Shown one piece after another: positions 22,701 through 34,700 of a stretch of DNA of 64,000 nucleotides. Made by a program: the position numbers and the translations under genes. The stretch spans positions 23,833,700-23,897,699 of the forward strand of contig NC_079904.1 of NCBI RefSeq assembly GCF_024868665.1. Reading direction: 5' to 3'. Origin of the DNA: Triplophysa rosa (lineage: Eukaryota > Chordata > Actinopteri > Cypriniformes > Nemacheilidae). Each line of letters begins with the position of its first letter. The stretch's first letter is position 1. The notes beneath the pieces are model-generated. The model saw nothing but the letters and a program-made list of their open reading frames with translations, made no database searches and was not told the DNA's origin.

Positions 22701-25700
22701 CGCTGAGACGCAAGGCTTCAAGTTTGAACCTCTCCTCCAGAATTTGCTCCTCGAGAACTTGAAGATCTTGAAGGATGTCACTTCTGTCCACTTTCTGTTG
22801 TACATCCACACACGTGAAGCTTTCGGTAACTGATCCGCGTGAACCGGAGCAGTTTTCACAAATCTCACTGGTTTCAGTGTCAGAATCAGATGATGGGAGT
22901 TGACTGCGAGGACTGACAGGAAGAGAAGAGGAGATTTCATCGTCTAACCCAATCACGCCAGATTGAACCAGATCTTGAAGAGACATCTGAAAATAAAGAC
23001 ATTGGCATGAAATGCTTTTCTGATTAGTTTCTCGCATTATTCGTGTCTTTACGTAGCGTGTCAAGCCTTTACAGACATTCATTTTGTCTAACTGTGAAGA
23101 TGATCTCGTGTAAACCATGACACTATGATGAAGTCTCATCAATCTAACGTTAAAACGGATGAGGTCCACTGTGAGAGAGACGTCTGTCTGTTCATGGTTT
23201 ACATGAGATCCTGTCGTGTGGAGTATTTTGGTGCACTTTTTCTCTCCTTGTCTACGGTCCGGCACGGTTTAAGGTGTATCCTGCCATGTGGAGTGTATTG
23301 GTGCATTGTTATATGACTCGTCTCCAGCCCGGCACAGTCTATGGCATCGGCTACAGCATTTGTGCCCACGGATCCGTTTATTTGACAGGAGCCTGAACTT
23401 GCTTTGGGTGGTGTGTAGTGGTGTACTATTCTTCGACTGTCCAAGGCTTGCATTGCTTACGGCAATTGTGGTGCTTTTGGATTCCATGTGCCGAGTGCCG
23501 ATGCACCTGGGTACTACTCCATGGACCTTGCAGAACTTATTGTCTCATTATGCGCTGCTGGTGGTTTCTCATCGTTATTTTCAGTTTACCCTTAACTGAA
23601 CTTTGTGGTGAGCGGATCTTTGATCAACTGGATCTCGACATAAGGTACACTCTCTCTGAACTCTTTACACTTAACCATTATATGCCTCCCGAATCTTCTG
23701 TTCAATGAACATTACGAACATTATGTACATTGTACATAAATTTTACAACACAGGGGTTGGAATTCATGTCCTATGCTCCAGCTCCCAACGTTCTGACACT
23801 CATGTGGACAATTATGGCATTTGTTCTGCAAATCTAACTTCTCCATCAATATCTGCAAACGGTTTTGAGAGACCGTGGCGTGATTGTGAACTTTGCACAC
23901 TTTAATATTCGCTCACTGAAAAATAAGACGGCAATACTTCAAGATATTATTGTTGACAAAAAACTTGATTCCTCTGTGTCAATGAAACTTGGCATCATCA
24001 AAATGATTTGACATCTTAATTTGACTACTCCACCTGGCTATACGTACATTGATAGACTTCGGCTAACTGGGAAAGGAGGTGTTCTTGCAGTTATTTTTAA
24101 ATCTGATATATCAGTTACTGAAATTACCATCCTTAGTGTGTCATCATTTGAGTGGATCGCTTTTATACTTAATGGTGCTTCCCCAGTTCTCATCTTGTTT
24201 ATTTATCGTTCACCAAAGTTCAATCCTCCGTTTAATGATGACCTCACTGAACTTCTGGCTTTGGTCAGTTCTATTTGTTCAGCTATGATTCTCATAGGTG
24301 ACATCAATATACATGCGGACAATTTAACTTCTCATACTGTACCTTTTTTGGGCACACTTGACTGTTTTAATACACCTCCGCTTGTTTATTTTCCTACCCA
24401 CAACAAAGGTCACACACTTGATTTGGTGTGTTCTGTTGGTGTTAACATCAACCAGCTGGAGTGCCATGAGATGTGTATTAGTGACCATAAGCTTCTCTTA
24501 ACTGTCCAGTCCCTTCTAAATCAGCTTCTCATAAGAGAGTAATTAGTTTTAAGAATACCAACTATGATCACTTTTCATGTTTAATTCTAGAGCATCCAAA
24601 AATTGAAACTGTGGAACATTTTAACATTGTTCTACTATCCACTTTGGATATCCTTGCTCCTAGGAAGAAACTTTGTGTCATTCAAGAATTCATCCCCCTG
24701 GTACACCAATGAGCTTAGACACTGAAGGCTAAAAACAGGCAACTTGAGCAGCAATATAATAAATCGTGCTTTACTGTCCATAAGCTCATGTTTGATGAGC
24801 ACTTAAAGCCACAATATGGAATATTTGGACCGCTAGATGGCACACTTTCGAAACAACAACAAAAGGCGAAGCTAAATGACGTTATGTAGGAGAGTGGAAT
24901 TATGGGACATGTCGTTTTCACCATCCAGAGGCGTGTGGAGATCGCCCATCATGTTAACGGATGAGGTAATGAATTTATTTTATGTCATCGTNAATTGAAA
25001 CTGTGGAACATTTTAACATTGTTCTACTATCCACTTTGGATATCCTTGCTCCTAGGAAGAAACTTTGTGTCATTCAAGAATTCATCCCCGTGGTACACCA
25101 ATGAGCTTAGGACACTGAAGGCTAAAAACAGGCAACTTGAGCAGCAATATAATAAATCGGGCTTTACTGTCCATAAGCTCATGTTTGATGAGCACTTAAA
25201 GCCACAATATGGAATATTTGGACCGTTAGATGGAGCACTTTCGAAACAACAAAAGGCAAAGCTAAATGACGTTATATGTAGGAGAGTGGAATTATGGGAC
25301 ATGGCGTTTTCACCATCCAGAGGCATGTGGAGATCGCCCATCATGTTAACGGACGAGGTAATGAATTTATTTTATTTTATGTCATCGTAATGAATTAGCT
25401 TGCAAGAAATGTGGAATGTAATGCTACGTTAGCCCGCGACTGATATTGGACTTTGTCAATTGATTTGGTAGCGTAATGCTACAGAGCTTTACCTGTTTCA
25501 AACAGTCATTCCTTTACTCGCCAAAGAGTAATCGTGATCCGTTATAACAGAACAGATGCTGCATCCCAGATGCTGTATAACCACTTCCGCATTTGCGTCT
25601 TGCTGTAGTTTCTACAACTGGAAACTGAGGGTAGTGCGGAGCAGCGGATATTAAGTCACTGATATGTGACAAATACAAGGGAGACGATGGACGGGCCATT

Positions 25701-28700
25701 AATTAAAATAGGAATTTCTCTGGATTTGCACATTCTTGGGAACATGTGGGATTATGCAAATACACAACTGCATGAAATATCACACAGTGCAAGTGATTTT
25801 TGGATATTTCATAAAATTATTCCATATTGTGGCTTTAAGTCAGTATAGTGCTGCCCTTAAGGTGGCAAAGAGCTGAATATTATTCACAAATTAGTAATGA
25901 TGCGGTTAACCCAAATAAGCTTTTTAAGACCATGAGCATACAGTATATATATATATATATAAATGATATTTTACTGCAACTCCAAGTTTTGTAACATTTA
26001 CCGTGGATCACATCTCAAAACTAGTGCTGGCAATGAATTCAACAACTTGTATCCTTGACCCTGTAACAAATGTTGTTCTTAAGGGATGCTTGCTGACAAT
26101 AAGTCCTCTTATATTACACATTGTGAATACCTCTCACTACTGGGATTGTTCCAGTGAGCTTAAGGTTGCAGCTATCACACCAGTCCTTAAAAAGCCTGGG
26201 TGTAATACATCACATCTTACTAATTTTAGGCCCATCTCAAATCTTCCCTTTTTGGCAAAGGTCTTGGAACGTGTTATGGCTCATTACACTCCCACTTGTC
26301 TCTGTACAATCTCTTAGAACCTTTTCAATCTGGGTTTCAAACAGGACACAGTACTGAAACTGCCTTGGTTCGGGTAATGAATGATGATCTTTTTTCAGCT
26401 GCCTCTGGTGCCGCAACCATTTTGGTTCTGTTGGACCTGAGCGCAGCATTTAATACAGTATGTCACCCTATATTGCTCAAACTAAAGAGTTGGATTGGTA
26501 TTTCTGGCACTGTACTTGATTGGTTTAGATCCTACCTTTCAAATAGATCCTACCTTTCAAATAGATCCGTTTGTTGTTCTGGGAAATGACAAATCTGACA
26601 CTACTCCGGTCCCATATGGTGTACCACAGGGATCTGTTCTGAGCCCCATACCCTTTAGTATCTACATGCTTCCACTGGGACAAATCATTAAGAAACATGG
26701 TCTTGGGAATCATTATTATGCTGAAGATACCAAAATTTATATTAGCTCAAAGTCTGATGCTTCGGTTAACTGTTCTGCAAACAGTCAGTGAGGACTGCAA
26801 ACTATGGATGCACCATAACTTTACAAATAGAATAGCTCAAAGACTGAGGTTCTTCTTATAGGCAAACCCGCTACTACCCAAAAATGTAGGAACTTTAATT
26901 TGACTATGAATAGATCTGTAATGACATCTTCGCAAGCTCGTAACCTTCGTGTGATATTTGATGCCAATCTGACACTGAAGAAAAAAAAAAAAAAAAAAAA
27001 AAAACAACAAAGTGTTACCAAATCGGCTTTCCATCACCTCCAAATATTAGTAGGATTAGGCCTTCCCTTTCTGCGCTTGACGCTGAAAGACTTATCCACG
27101 CATTCATCACCTCAAGAATTGACTATAGCAATTCCCTTTACACTGGCTTACCAGCAAAATCCATAAAATGGCTGCAGTATGTTCAAAACTCGGCAGCACA
27201 GGTCTAAACTTATACAGCCTCTTGTCAGCAAATTCGGGTTGTCCTTTGTAATTTGCATTGTCTTCCTGTTCATCTCACATTGAGTTTAAAACTTTGGTTT
27301 TAAATTATAAAGCGGTCCATGGATTGGCTCCATATGCATCTGACTTAGTTAACCCTTACGTGGCTCCTCGTTTTCTCCGCTCTACTAATTCTCTTTCCCT
27401 TCATCAGCCACATTGCAGACTAAAAACTATGGGTCAGCGAGCATTTTCTTGTGCCGCCCTGAGGTTATGGAATGAGATTCCTCTGATTGTCAGTAGCAAT
27501 CCCACATTAAGCTCCTTTAAGAAACTTGTGAAAATGCATTTTTAAGATTGCTTACAATATTTAATGGTTATTAACTGACTGCCATCAAGAGGTTTATATT
27601 GCATCTCTTTTACTTATTGTATATTTTTATTACTCATTAAATGTATTGTTGTAGCGCTTTGGGTGCGAGTAAGGCAAATTAAAAATCAAATGAATTATTA
27701 TTATCTTAAATTTGTTCTCATGCGTGAAGGCAGTCTTACCTCACTGTGCTGATCTTTATTCCATACAGGACCGTGTTTGAGCACGTCTTCAGTTTCTAAC
27801 AGCTCATCGAGCATCACTTCCTGTGCAAGCACATTCTCTTCCTCCTGAACATGACATGAGCGTTTTATTCCCAGACAAATTACAAACCCACAGTATTGTT
27901 TGCAAATTTAATGTGTATGATTGTAAACACCAGAAAGAGCAGACAGCAGAAAGTCTAAATTAAAGCCACCAGAATTAAACCGAACATAAAAACCGCCACA
28001 TTACAACTGGCAAGAGTTCCTGTCATTTTCACCTGTAATATCGATCAAATGGTCAAACAATGTAATGCTATAGATAATTGGGATTGTGTTTAAGTCACAT
28101 TCATCTGGGACGGCGTATTTGGGAGTAAATACAGATTTTCAGTCTCACCTGCAGGATCTCAGCTGCTCGCTCTAAAGTCTTCTCCACCTCCTGAAGCTCT
28201 TCTTGTTCTCTCTGAACCCACTCACACAGAGACGCATCCAACCTATCCAAAACATCCCACAAACACTCACCTGGATGGTCACACTGTGCACTTATGCACT
28301 ATGATTTTGAAGTTAATTCTGCTTTAAAGTAGGATGTGACATGTACGGCTAACTCACCGTTCACAGGAATCATGTCTGAGGTTGTGAAGATCAAACGTGT
28401 CCCAGAGAAGAGAAGCCTCAGCGTCCACAGTACTGCTGGATTTCTCTTCAGGATCAGTGATGGTACTGGACAGAACATTGATGATGGGATTCAGTTCAGA
28501 GTCCTCAAAGCTATCCTGCCTCTCGGGATGTTAATCACAAACACACCGCGGGTCACGTGTCCGAGAGGTTTGATCTGCATCATGAGTGTTTGTTGATAAG
28601 CCGGGGCTCTTGATAATCCTCTGCTGGTTGGAAGAGTTTGGTGTGATGATAACAGTGTAAGAGCTCTCCAGATCATCTATAGGCAGACTGAGCCAGGGGT

Positions 28701-31700
28701 TCTTGGGTAGCGTGGCCGATCGCTTCACCTTGATCTCGAGGTTCACAGAGTCCGGTGTTATTTTGGGAACGATCTGAATACTGGCCTGAGGGGTGTCTCT
28801 CTTCAAACTACACACTGGATCTTCACCCTGGCCTTCGGAGTCGGACACGCTGGCGACGTTCTCCTCGTGAATTTGAGCATAAAACGGTTTGGAGTCCCCG
28901 TTGGCTGGAAATCTAGAGAGCCCCTCCCTTCGGTTCCTGGTGTCCACGTGACTGCTTCCCGCTCCATCAAAACCAGAGTCGAAAGAGCTGAGAGAGGGAG
29001 GTTTACCGGCACCAGGAGCGCTGCTGGGTGACACCTGATGGTCACTATCTCCAACCGAAGGCCACTTGGCTAAATCAAACAAACTCTCACATTGAGAAAC
29101 TAAAGGTCTGTGTGGGACAGAGTTGGACATGAAGCTCAAGTCTCTCAGACAACTCTTATTCTGCTCAGTCTGAGGGGAAGTGATGTCAGAGGTTGTCTGG
29201 TTACTCATGAGGTACTCGTACTGCCACTGAAGCGCAAGCTGGAGGTCATGAAGAGGTAGAGACGCGGGCGATGTCAACAGTCTTCTTAAAGTCATGCATC
29301 TGTGGATGGAAACAATATATTATTCATTATAGAAAAGCAAGCTTCATATCAAACAAGTTTTACATGACGATCATGAACTACTAGCACAGGTTGCACAGTT
29401 CTATCTTAGAGGAACAGTGTTTCAGATGTTAATCACACGAGTGATGAGTCATATTCTATACTCGCATCTACATTTTATACCATTCTGATCAAATAAAAAA
29501 AATGTGTTCAAAAGTGAGGGTTAAAAGATGTCAGATAAACATCTATTTGTATTAAAACAATACAGTACAATAAAATATCCTGCTTTCCTGTAGCTCAGTG
29601 GATAGAGCATGGCGCTAACAATGCCAAGGTCATGGGTTCAATCCCAGGGATTGCACATACTTGGAAACAAATGTTTAGTATAATGCAATGCAAGTCGCTT
29701 TGGATAAGTATTTTGGCAGAGTATGGAAACCTATTTCGCGTTTGTAATAGAATCAAACCTTATGATGAAAATCCTAATTGATTCTTAGTTACTCATCGTC
29801 TCAGAAGAGGAAGACGTCTCATTGGATTTGCAGACGCAAACTTCATATTTAAATATAAAATATACTAAAACCCCTAACTTAGCTAGATTACTGAAATACA
29901 CATTTACACACAACTATGTTTAATTACTTTATACTTCTATTTTGAGTAACAAACATTGTATGTGCATATTTATGATCTCTTGTTACAATGCACTCAATAC
30001 ACATTACTGCAAAAAAAAGTAACAATGAAATTAATTACTAACTATTTAAAGGACCCATTGGATGAAAGTCCATTTTTTTCTGTGTTTAAGTGCTATAATC
30101 GGGTCCCCGGTGCATCTAGTAACCCAGAAAACATGAAAAACAAGATCCCAGTAACTTTGTTTTGGTAAGTCTTTCCCTGCAAGCATGTGAGAAATCGAAC
30201 TGTTCAGATTTCATGCCTGATGTGACGTAGACGCAGGCTCTTATTATAATATTACCGCCCCTTAATCTACACTATTCCATTGTTGTTTTCACAAGCGACA
30301 GCGGTGTACGTGACACCATGGCTAAAGTTCGTGGACAACATGCAATGTAGTCGCTGCACAGAGTCCAAACCTAGGAAGAGACAGGAGTGGATTTGTTTTA
30401 TTTTTAGTGGAAATCCCTAAGAAACCATAAGTAAAAACCTGCTTGTTTGTGCGAATCACTTCAAGCCGGAGTGCTTTTTCAACCTGGGACAGTACAAGCA
30501 GGATTAGCTTCAAAGTTGTTCCTCAAGAGGGATCGAGACCGACTGAACGAGACAAAGTTGCCAATGTAAGTAATATTTATAAACAGTCTGAATTGACGTA
30601 AATGTACCGTATATACAGGAGGATAACGTTAGCATATGATAGCGAAGGGAGCTAAGTCAGTCACGGGCTAAATAGAACATTCAAAGCCGTGTTAAACTTA
30701 CTTTATATTTGTATGTTATTTGGCAAATGGGCACTAGGGGTTTAGGCTGTATGTATGTTAATACATTATGTGCGGTACCATGTTCGGCTGCGGCAAGCTG
30801 TTTGTTTTGCTAATGAACAGAGGTGAACACTGCAGTTAGTTTCAATTTAAACATCTCAAATCATTCATCCTTAGGCTGAAAAATCTGTCACAGCATACTA
30901 GTTATGCTCTCACGTTGTGTGTGTAACGTTATAACCGATTAACGACAAGTGCCAAAATCCACAGACCTTCGAACATGATCAAGCAAACAATGACGACATC
31001 TTCAGGACGAAAAGTGAATTGCAGAAAATTTTCACAGCCTCTGGGGATTCCCAAATCGATATTTAGTTAAATTACAATGAGATTAGAATCTGAGGATGGA
31101 TTTTTTACCCAGCCATTGAATGAGTGTACCTGCGAGACAGCTGTTTGCCGGCATGCTGTAGGTACGGGTCAGTTATAACATCAGTGAGATGAGCCAGCTT
31201 CACCAGCTCGTGCACTTCAGGACAAGAACTCCTCCTGAGAAACGTCTCCACTCCTCGTCTCCACAAGAGACCGTCTGGAGTAAAGCTGCTGTCACACAGA
31301 CCCTCACGTCTCCGTGAGAGATCTGACAGGAAGGTTTCACACAGCACCTGCTTGTACCAGTCTTTACACTATTACAAAAATAAACCAGATCAAGAGTTAC
31401 GGTTTAAAGTCATGCTGAAACGCCACAAATAATGTCATGATTTCATGACGAGGTGAAAAGCGCATACTCTGTTTAAGGTGTAGTGGAAGTCTGACATGTT
31501 TCTAAGTGTTTGGTAAAGTTGTTGAACAGAAGAACGGAGGTTCTCCTTCATTCGGTGCAGATCATCGACCCACGGCTCGCTGACATCTGTTAACTGAACG
31601 CTCTCTGATAACGTGTGGAGAACATCCTCAGCACGACGAACAAGAGCCTGTTAACATGAGAAAGACATTTGATCAGATTAAAACATGTGCGCACCCCTCA

Positions 31701-34700
31701 TAGTACAATACATATGGCAGACGTCTATTTGGCGTCTGGAAGACATCTGCAATACGTCTCAAGAGAAGTCTGCTGTCAGACATCATTTAGACATCTGTAA
31801 GATGTTTATGATTTAGAACGGATGTAAAATTGATCCAAGATGTTTAGCAGATGTTTTCCAGACCTCCAGTTCTTTAGCTGACGTCTTACAGACGTACATG
31901 TGCTAGCTGGGACATTAGTCATCTATAGCACTGTGTCCTAACCAAAGACATAACCCTGATAGCACACATAAATCTGCATTGCGTCTATTTGACATCTTCA
32001 AGATCTCTGCAATACGTAGTTTGCTCAACTTCAATACGTCTCGGAGACATCTGCTTTCAGACGTCATATAGACATCTAGAAGATGTGAGCAAGATGTTTT
32101 TGATTTAGAATGGATGTAAAACTGCTCGTTTAGCAGATGTTTTCCAAACGTATTACAGACGTCTCCAAGACATGTTGCAGATGAGCCAACTACTGTATGT
32201 ATTGCAGATGTCTGTGCAGACGTTTCCTCAAAGCTGAAGATCCGTTACGTACCATTGCATGCATGTATATTAAAGACTCGAACTCCAGCCGGAGACTTTC
32301 AGCTCTGTGAACATCTTCAGCCGGTTGAATCCTGTAGGGCTGAACCTTCTCTCTGTGTAGCACAACTATCTGCTCCTGAATCTGAAATCACAACAAGCTC
32401 AAATCAACTATGAATCTCCGCACTTCATGCATTTAACGGTTTTCATCACAGCGGGGAGAAGGTGTATAACGCTGTTTTTGTTTGAACCTGTTGAGCTTCT
32501 CTTTGCAGGTGGGCGACCTGAAGCTGGAGGCGGGGCTTGGAGAAGGCCTGTTGCCACAGCAACTCCACTTTCTCCACTGCTGCACTTAACCTGAGAGCGA
32601 GAGATGCTAAGTCTGTATAAAATGACAATGAGATCATGTTGGAAGTGTGCTCTGGTTGTACAAACCGGTTGTAGTTCTGGAGCATTTCCAGTGCGGTGAG
32701 AGAGAAGAGAATCGTTCCGGCCATCGCATAAAAACACGGCTCATTCTCAGGGAAACGCAGTTTCTCCAATAAACACTCACAGCGCTTCAGCAAGTCATCC
32801 AAACCAAGATCCCTAAAACATGAACGAGTAATAAAGACAATCTAATAAATACAGATTTTCATTCAGCAAAGTATTAGATCATCACTGTCCGACAGAAACC
32901 TGTGTGTGTAGCTCTTAAAGCAACATTAGAGAACTTTTGCTTACAGTTCCCCATGTGGTTGATAAGCGCAATTGTCTGATTTCAGTGTCGTAAATACTGT
33001 CGCTGTATTCCCTGTGGGCAGCGCAATACACGTGAATTTGTTGACCAAGCAGAAACCACTGTTACGTCATGTCACTTCATAAAGTGTGCATGTACTAAAG
33101 CACTCTTTTGGCTCCCATAGGGTTCTACTGGGCTATACTAATAGCTCAAACTAGATTCTGAGGTAGCAGCTGGTTGTTAGCCATTAGCGCATAGCGTGCT
33201 AGCTACATAGCACATTTGCAGTCACCCAAAACACAACGCATGAACGTGAATGTGTTTAGTAACCAACAAAAATAATTTTCTGTAGTTATATTTCCGGAAA
33301 CACACTCGCAAACAGGCATTGAGAGCAACTTTTGACCATACAACATTTATTGTGGTTTGGTAGTCATAGTTTACAAGCTTAACACTAAATTTGTGACAAG
33401 GCGCGATCATGCTACACAAGCTATTGAGACCCGGCAAAATTGCTCTCTATCTCTAGTCTACCTTACGGTTATAAATTGTGAACCTGTAACGTTAGTGCGC
33501 CAATACATCTGAGCACAACCTAATTACTAATAAGTTCAAAAGTACAGAACAGTAAGATAAAATGTACATATAAGACTTTCAGATCCAGTAGCAGGAAGGC
33601 TAATGTTAGGTCTCCATCCGTTTGGCAAAACAGTTGCCTCTTGCAGCTCGCGCCACCGAGTGCAAGTCCGTCAGATATTGATTAATGTTCAGACTCGTGT
33701 CCGATCACTCTTTTCCTCTGGCTCTGCCATGGTGATGGTTTGGAGACTTGTGCTGAACTAGATCGTTTAGTCTTATTGTTAGCTGTTGGCTAGCTTCACC
33801 CAGGCTACGAGTAAAACATGTCACGAATGCCGTAAAGCAGGTGATGGGCAGGGCTTGTGTACCTACCCGCACACCAAAGTTACAAGTGTGATTTCAGTTT
33901 AGGTAGCAGCGGCAGTAAAACTCATCCAGTTAAGAGTTGTCCTACCACAAATAATTTTAGAGAGATTATTTTAGGGTCGAAAAACTCCATAGTGTTGCTT
34001 TAAAGATCCAGTGTGTCATTTTTAGGAGAATCTATTGACAAGTGCAATATAATAAACATAACTGTGTTCAGAGGTGTATAAAGACCTTACATAATGAAAC
34101 GTCATGTTTTTATTATCCTAGAATGAGCTATTTCTGTATACATACACTGCGGGTCCCCTTACGTGGAATTCAACATGTTGTTTCTACAGTAGCCCTAAAC
34201 GGACAAACTGCTCTACAGAACGCGTTTCATAAATGCGTTACATCATTCGGAAAAGAAGCGAAAACCTGTCAACATTTAAGTTCTGTGTCAGCCACTGTAG
34301 TGCTTCAAAAGGGAGGGGTGTAGTGAGCCATGGGTTGTAATTCGCAACCTCACCACTAGATGCCACCAACATTTTTAAAAAGTATTCAAACGTTGATCAA
34401 ATCTTAATGACACATGGAACATCAAACAGCCCAGAATTCCGTTCAGCAAAGTTCCTGCGTGTTAAAGATAAGAGAATACAATCATGCCATCAAATGAAAC
34501 GAGCAGAAACAGAAATACCTCCTGAGCTGCTGGAATCGAGCTTCGTTCACGGAGCAAAAGTCACGGAGCCGCTCAAAGTCTGCTGGGACCGGCAGCTTCG
34601 CAAGCGACTGCAGAGTACAGATACTGGACGGCAGTCTGTTCACCACACACAGAAACTCCTGCACAAACATGTCGATCTCCTGCACGACAACATGAACACG

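Larger units (their letters stand above)
23215..27703 (+). mobile_element. Decayed L2-type LINE in intron 14 of the fusion gene
   Basis: An endonuclease part (about 24021-24540) has [20 protein letters not shown] and ISDHKLL. A reverse transcriptase part (about 26000-26800) has [52 protein letters not shown] and YAEDTKIY, the last in place of YADD. The usual L2 C-terminus follows (27258-27545, WNEIP), then the tail GCGCTTTGGGTGCGAG with ATT repeats. Many stops and frameshifts, an internal poly-A (about 26980-27003), a DNA element (25194-25846) and an assembly N interrupt it. It is antisense to the host gene and inactive. Confidence 0.85.

Noticed and set aside
22986..23265. Upstream extension of the long exon 15 frame to a 527-codon protein
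   Set aside because: A good acceptor (TTTTCAG) lies at the ATG at 22986 and the extension has no similarity to anything; exon 14 joins there in phase.
26821..27043. Poly-Phe frames on the - strand
   Set aside because: They read the poly-A run inside the dead LINE.
28503..28545. A tiny intron that would remove the in-frame TAA
   Set aside because: Candidate GT-AG pairs are 27-41 bases apart. Only the 27-base one keeps frame, far below known vertebrate intron sizes.
29583..29660. A genuine tRNA gene
   Set aside because: A and B boxes are present, but the acceptor arm does not pair and the sequence runs on into a SINE body.
18768..32235. CRISPR-like array or satellite from the AGACGTC repeats
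   Set aside because: Spacing and unit sequence vary, copies are dispersed, and the organism is a vertebrate.
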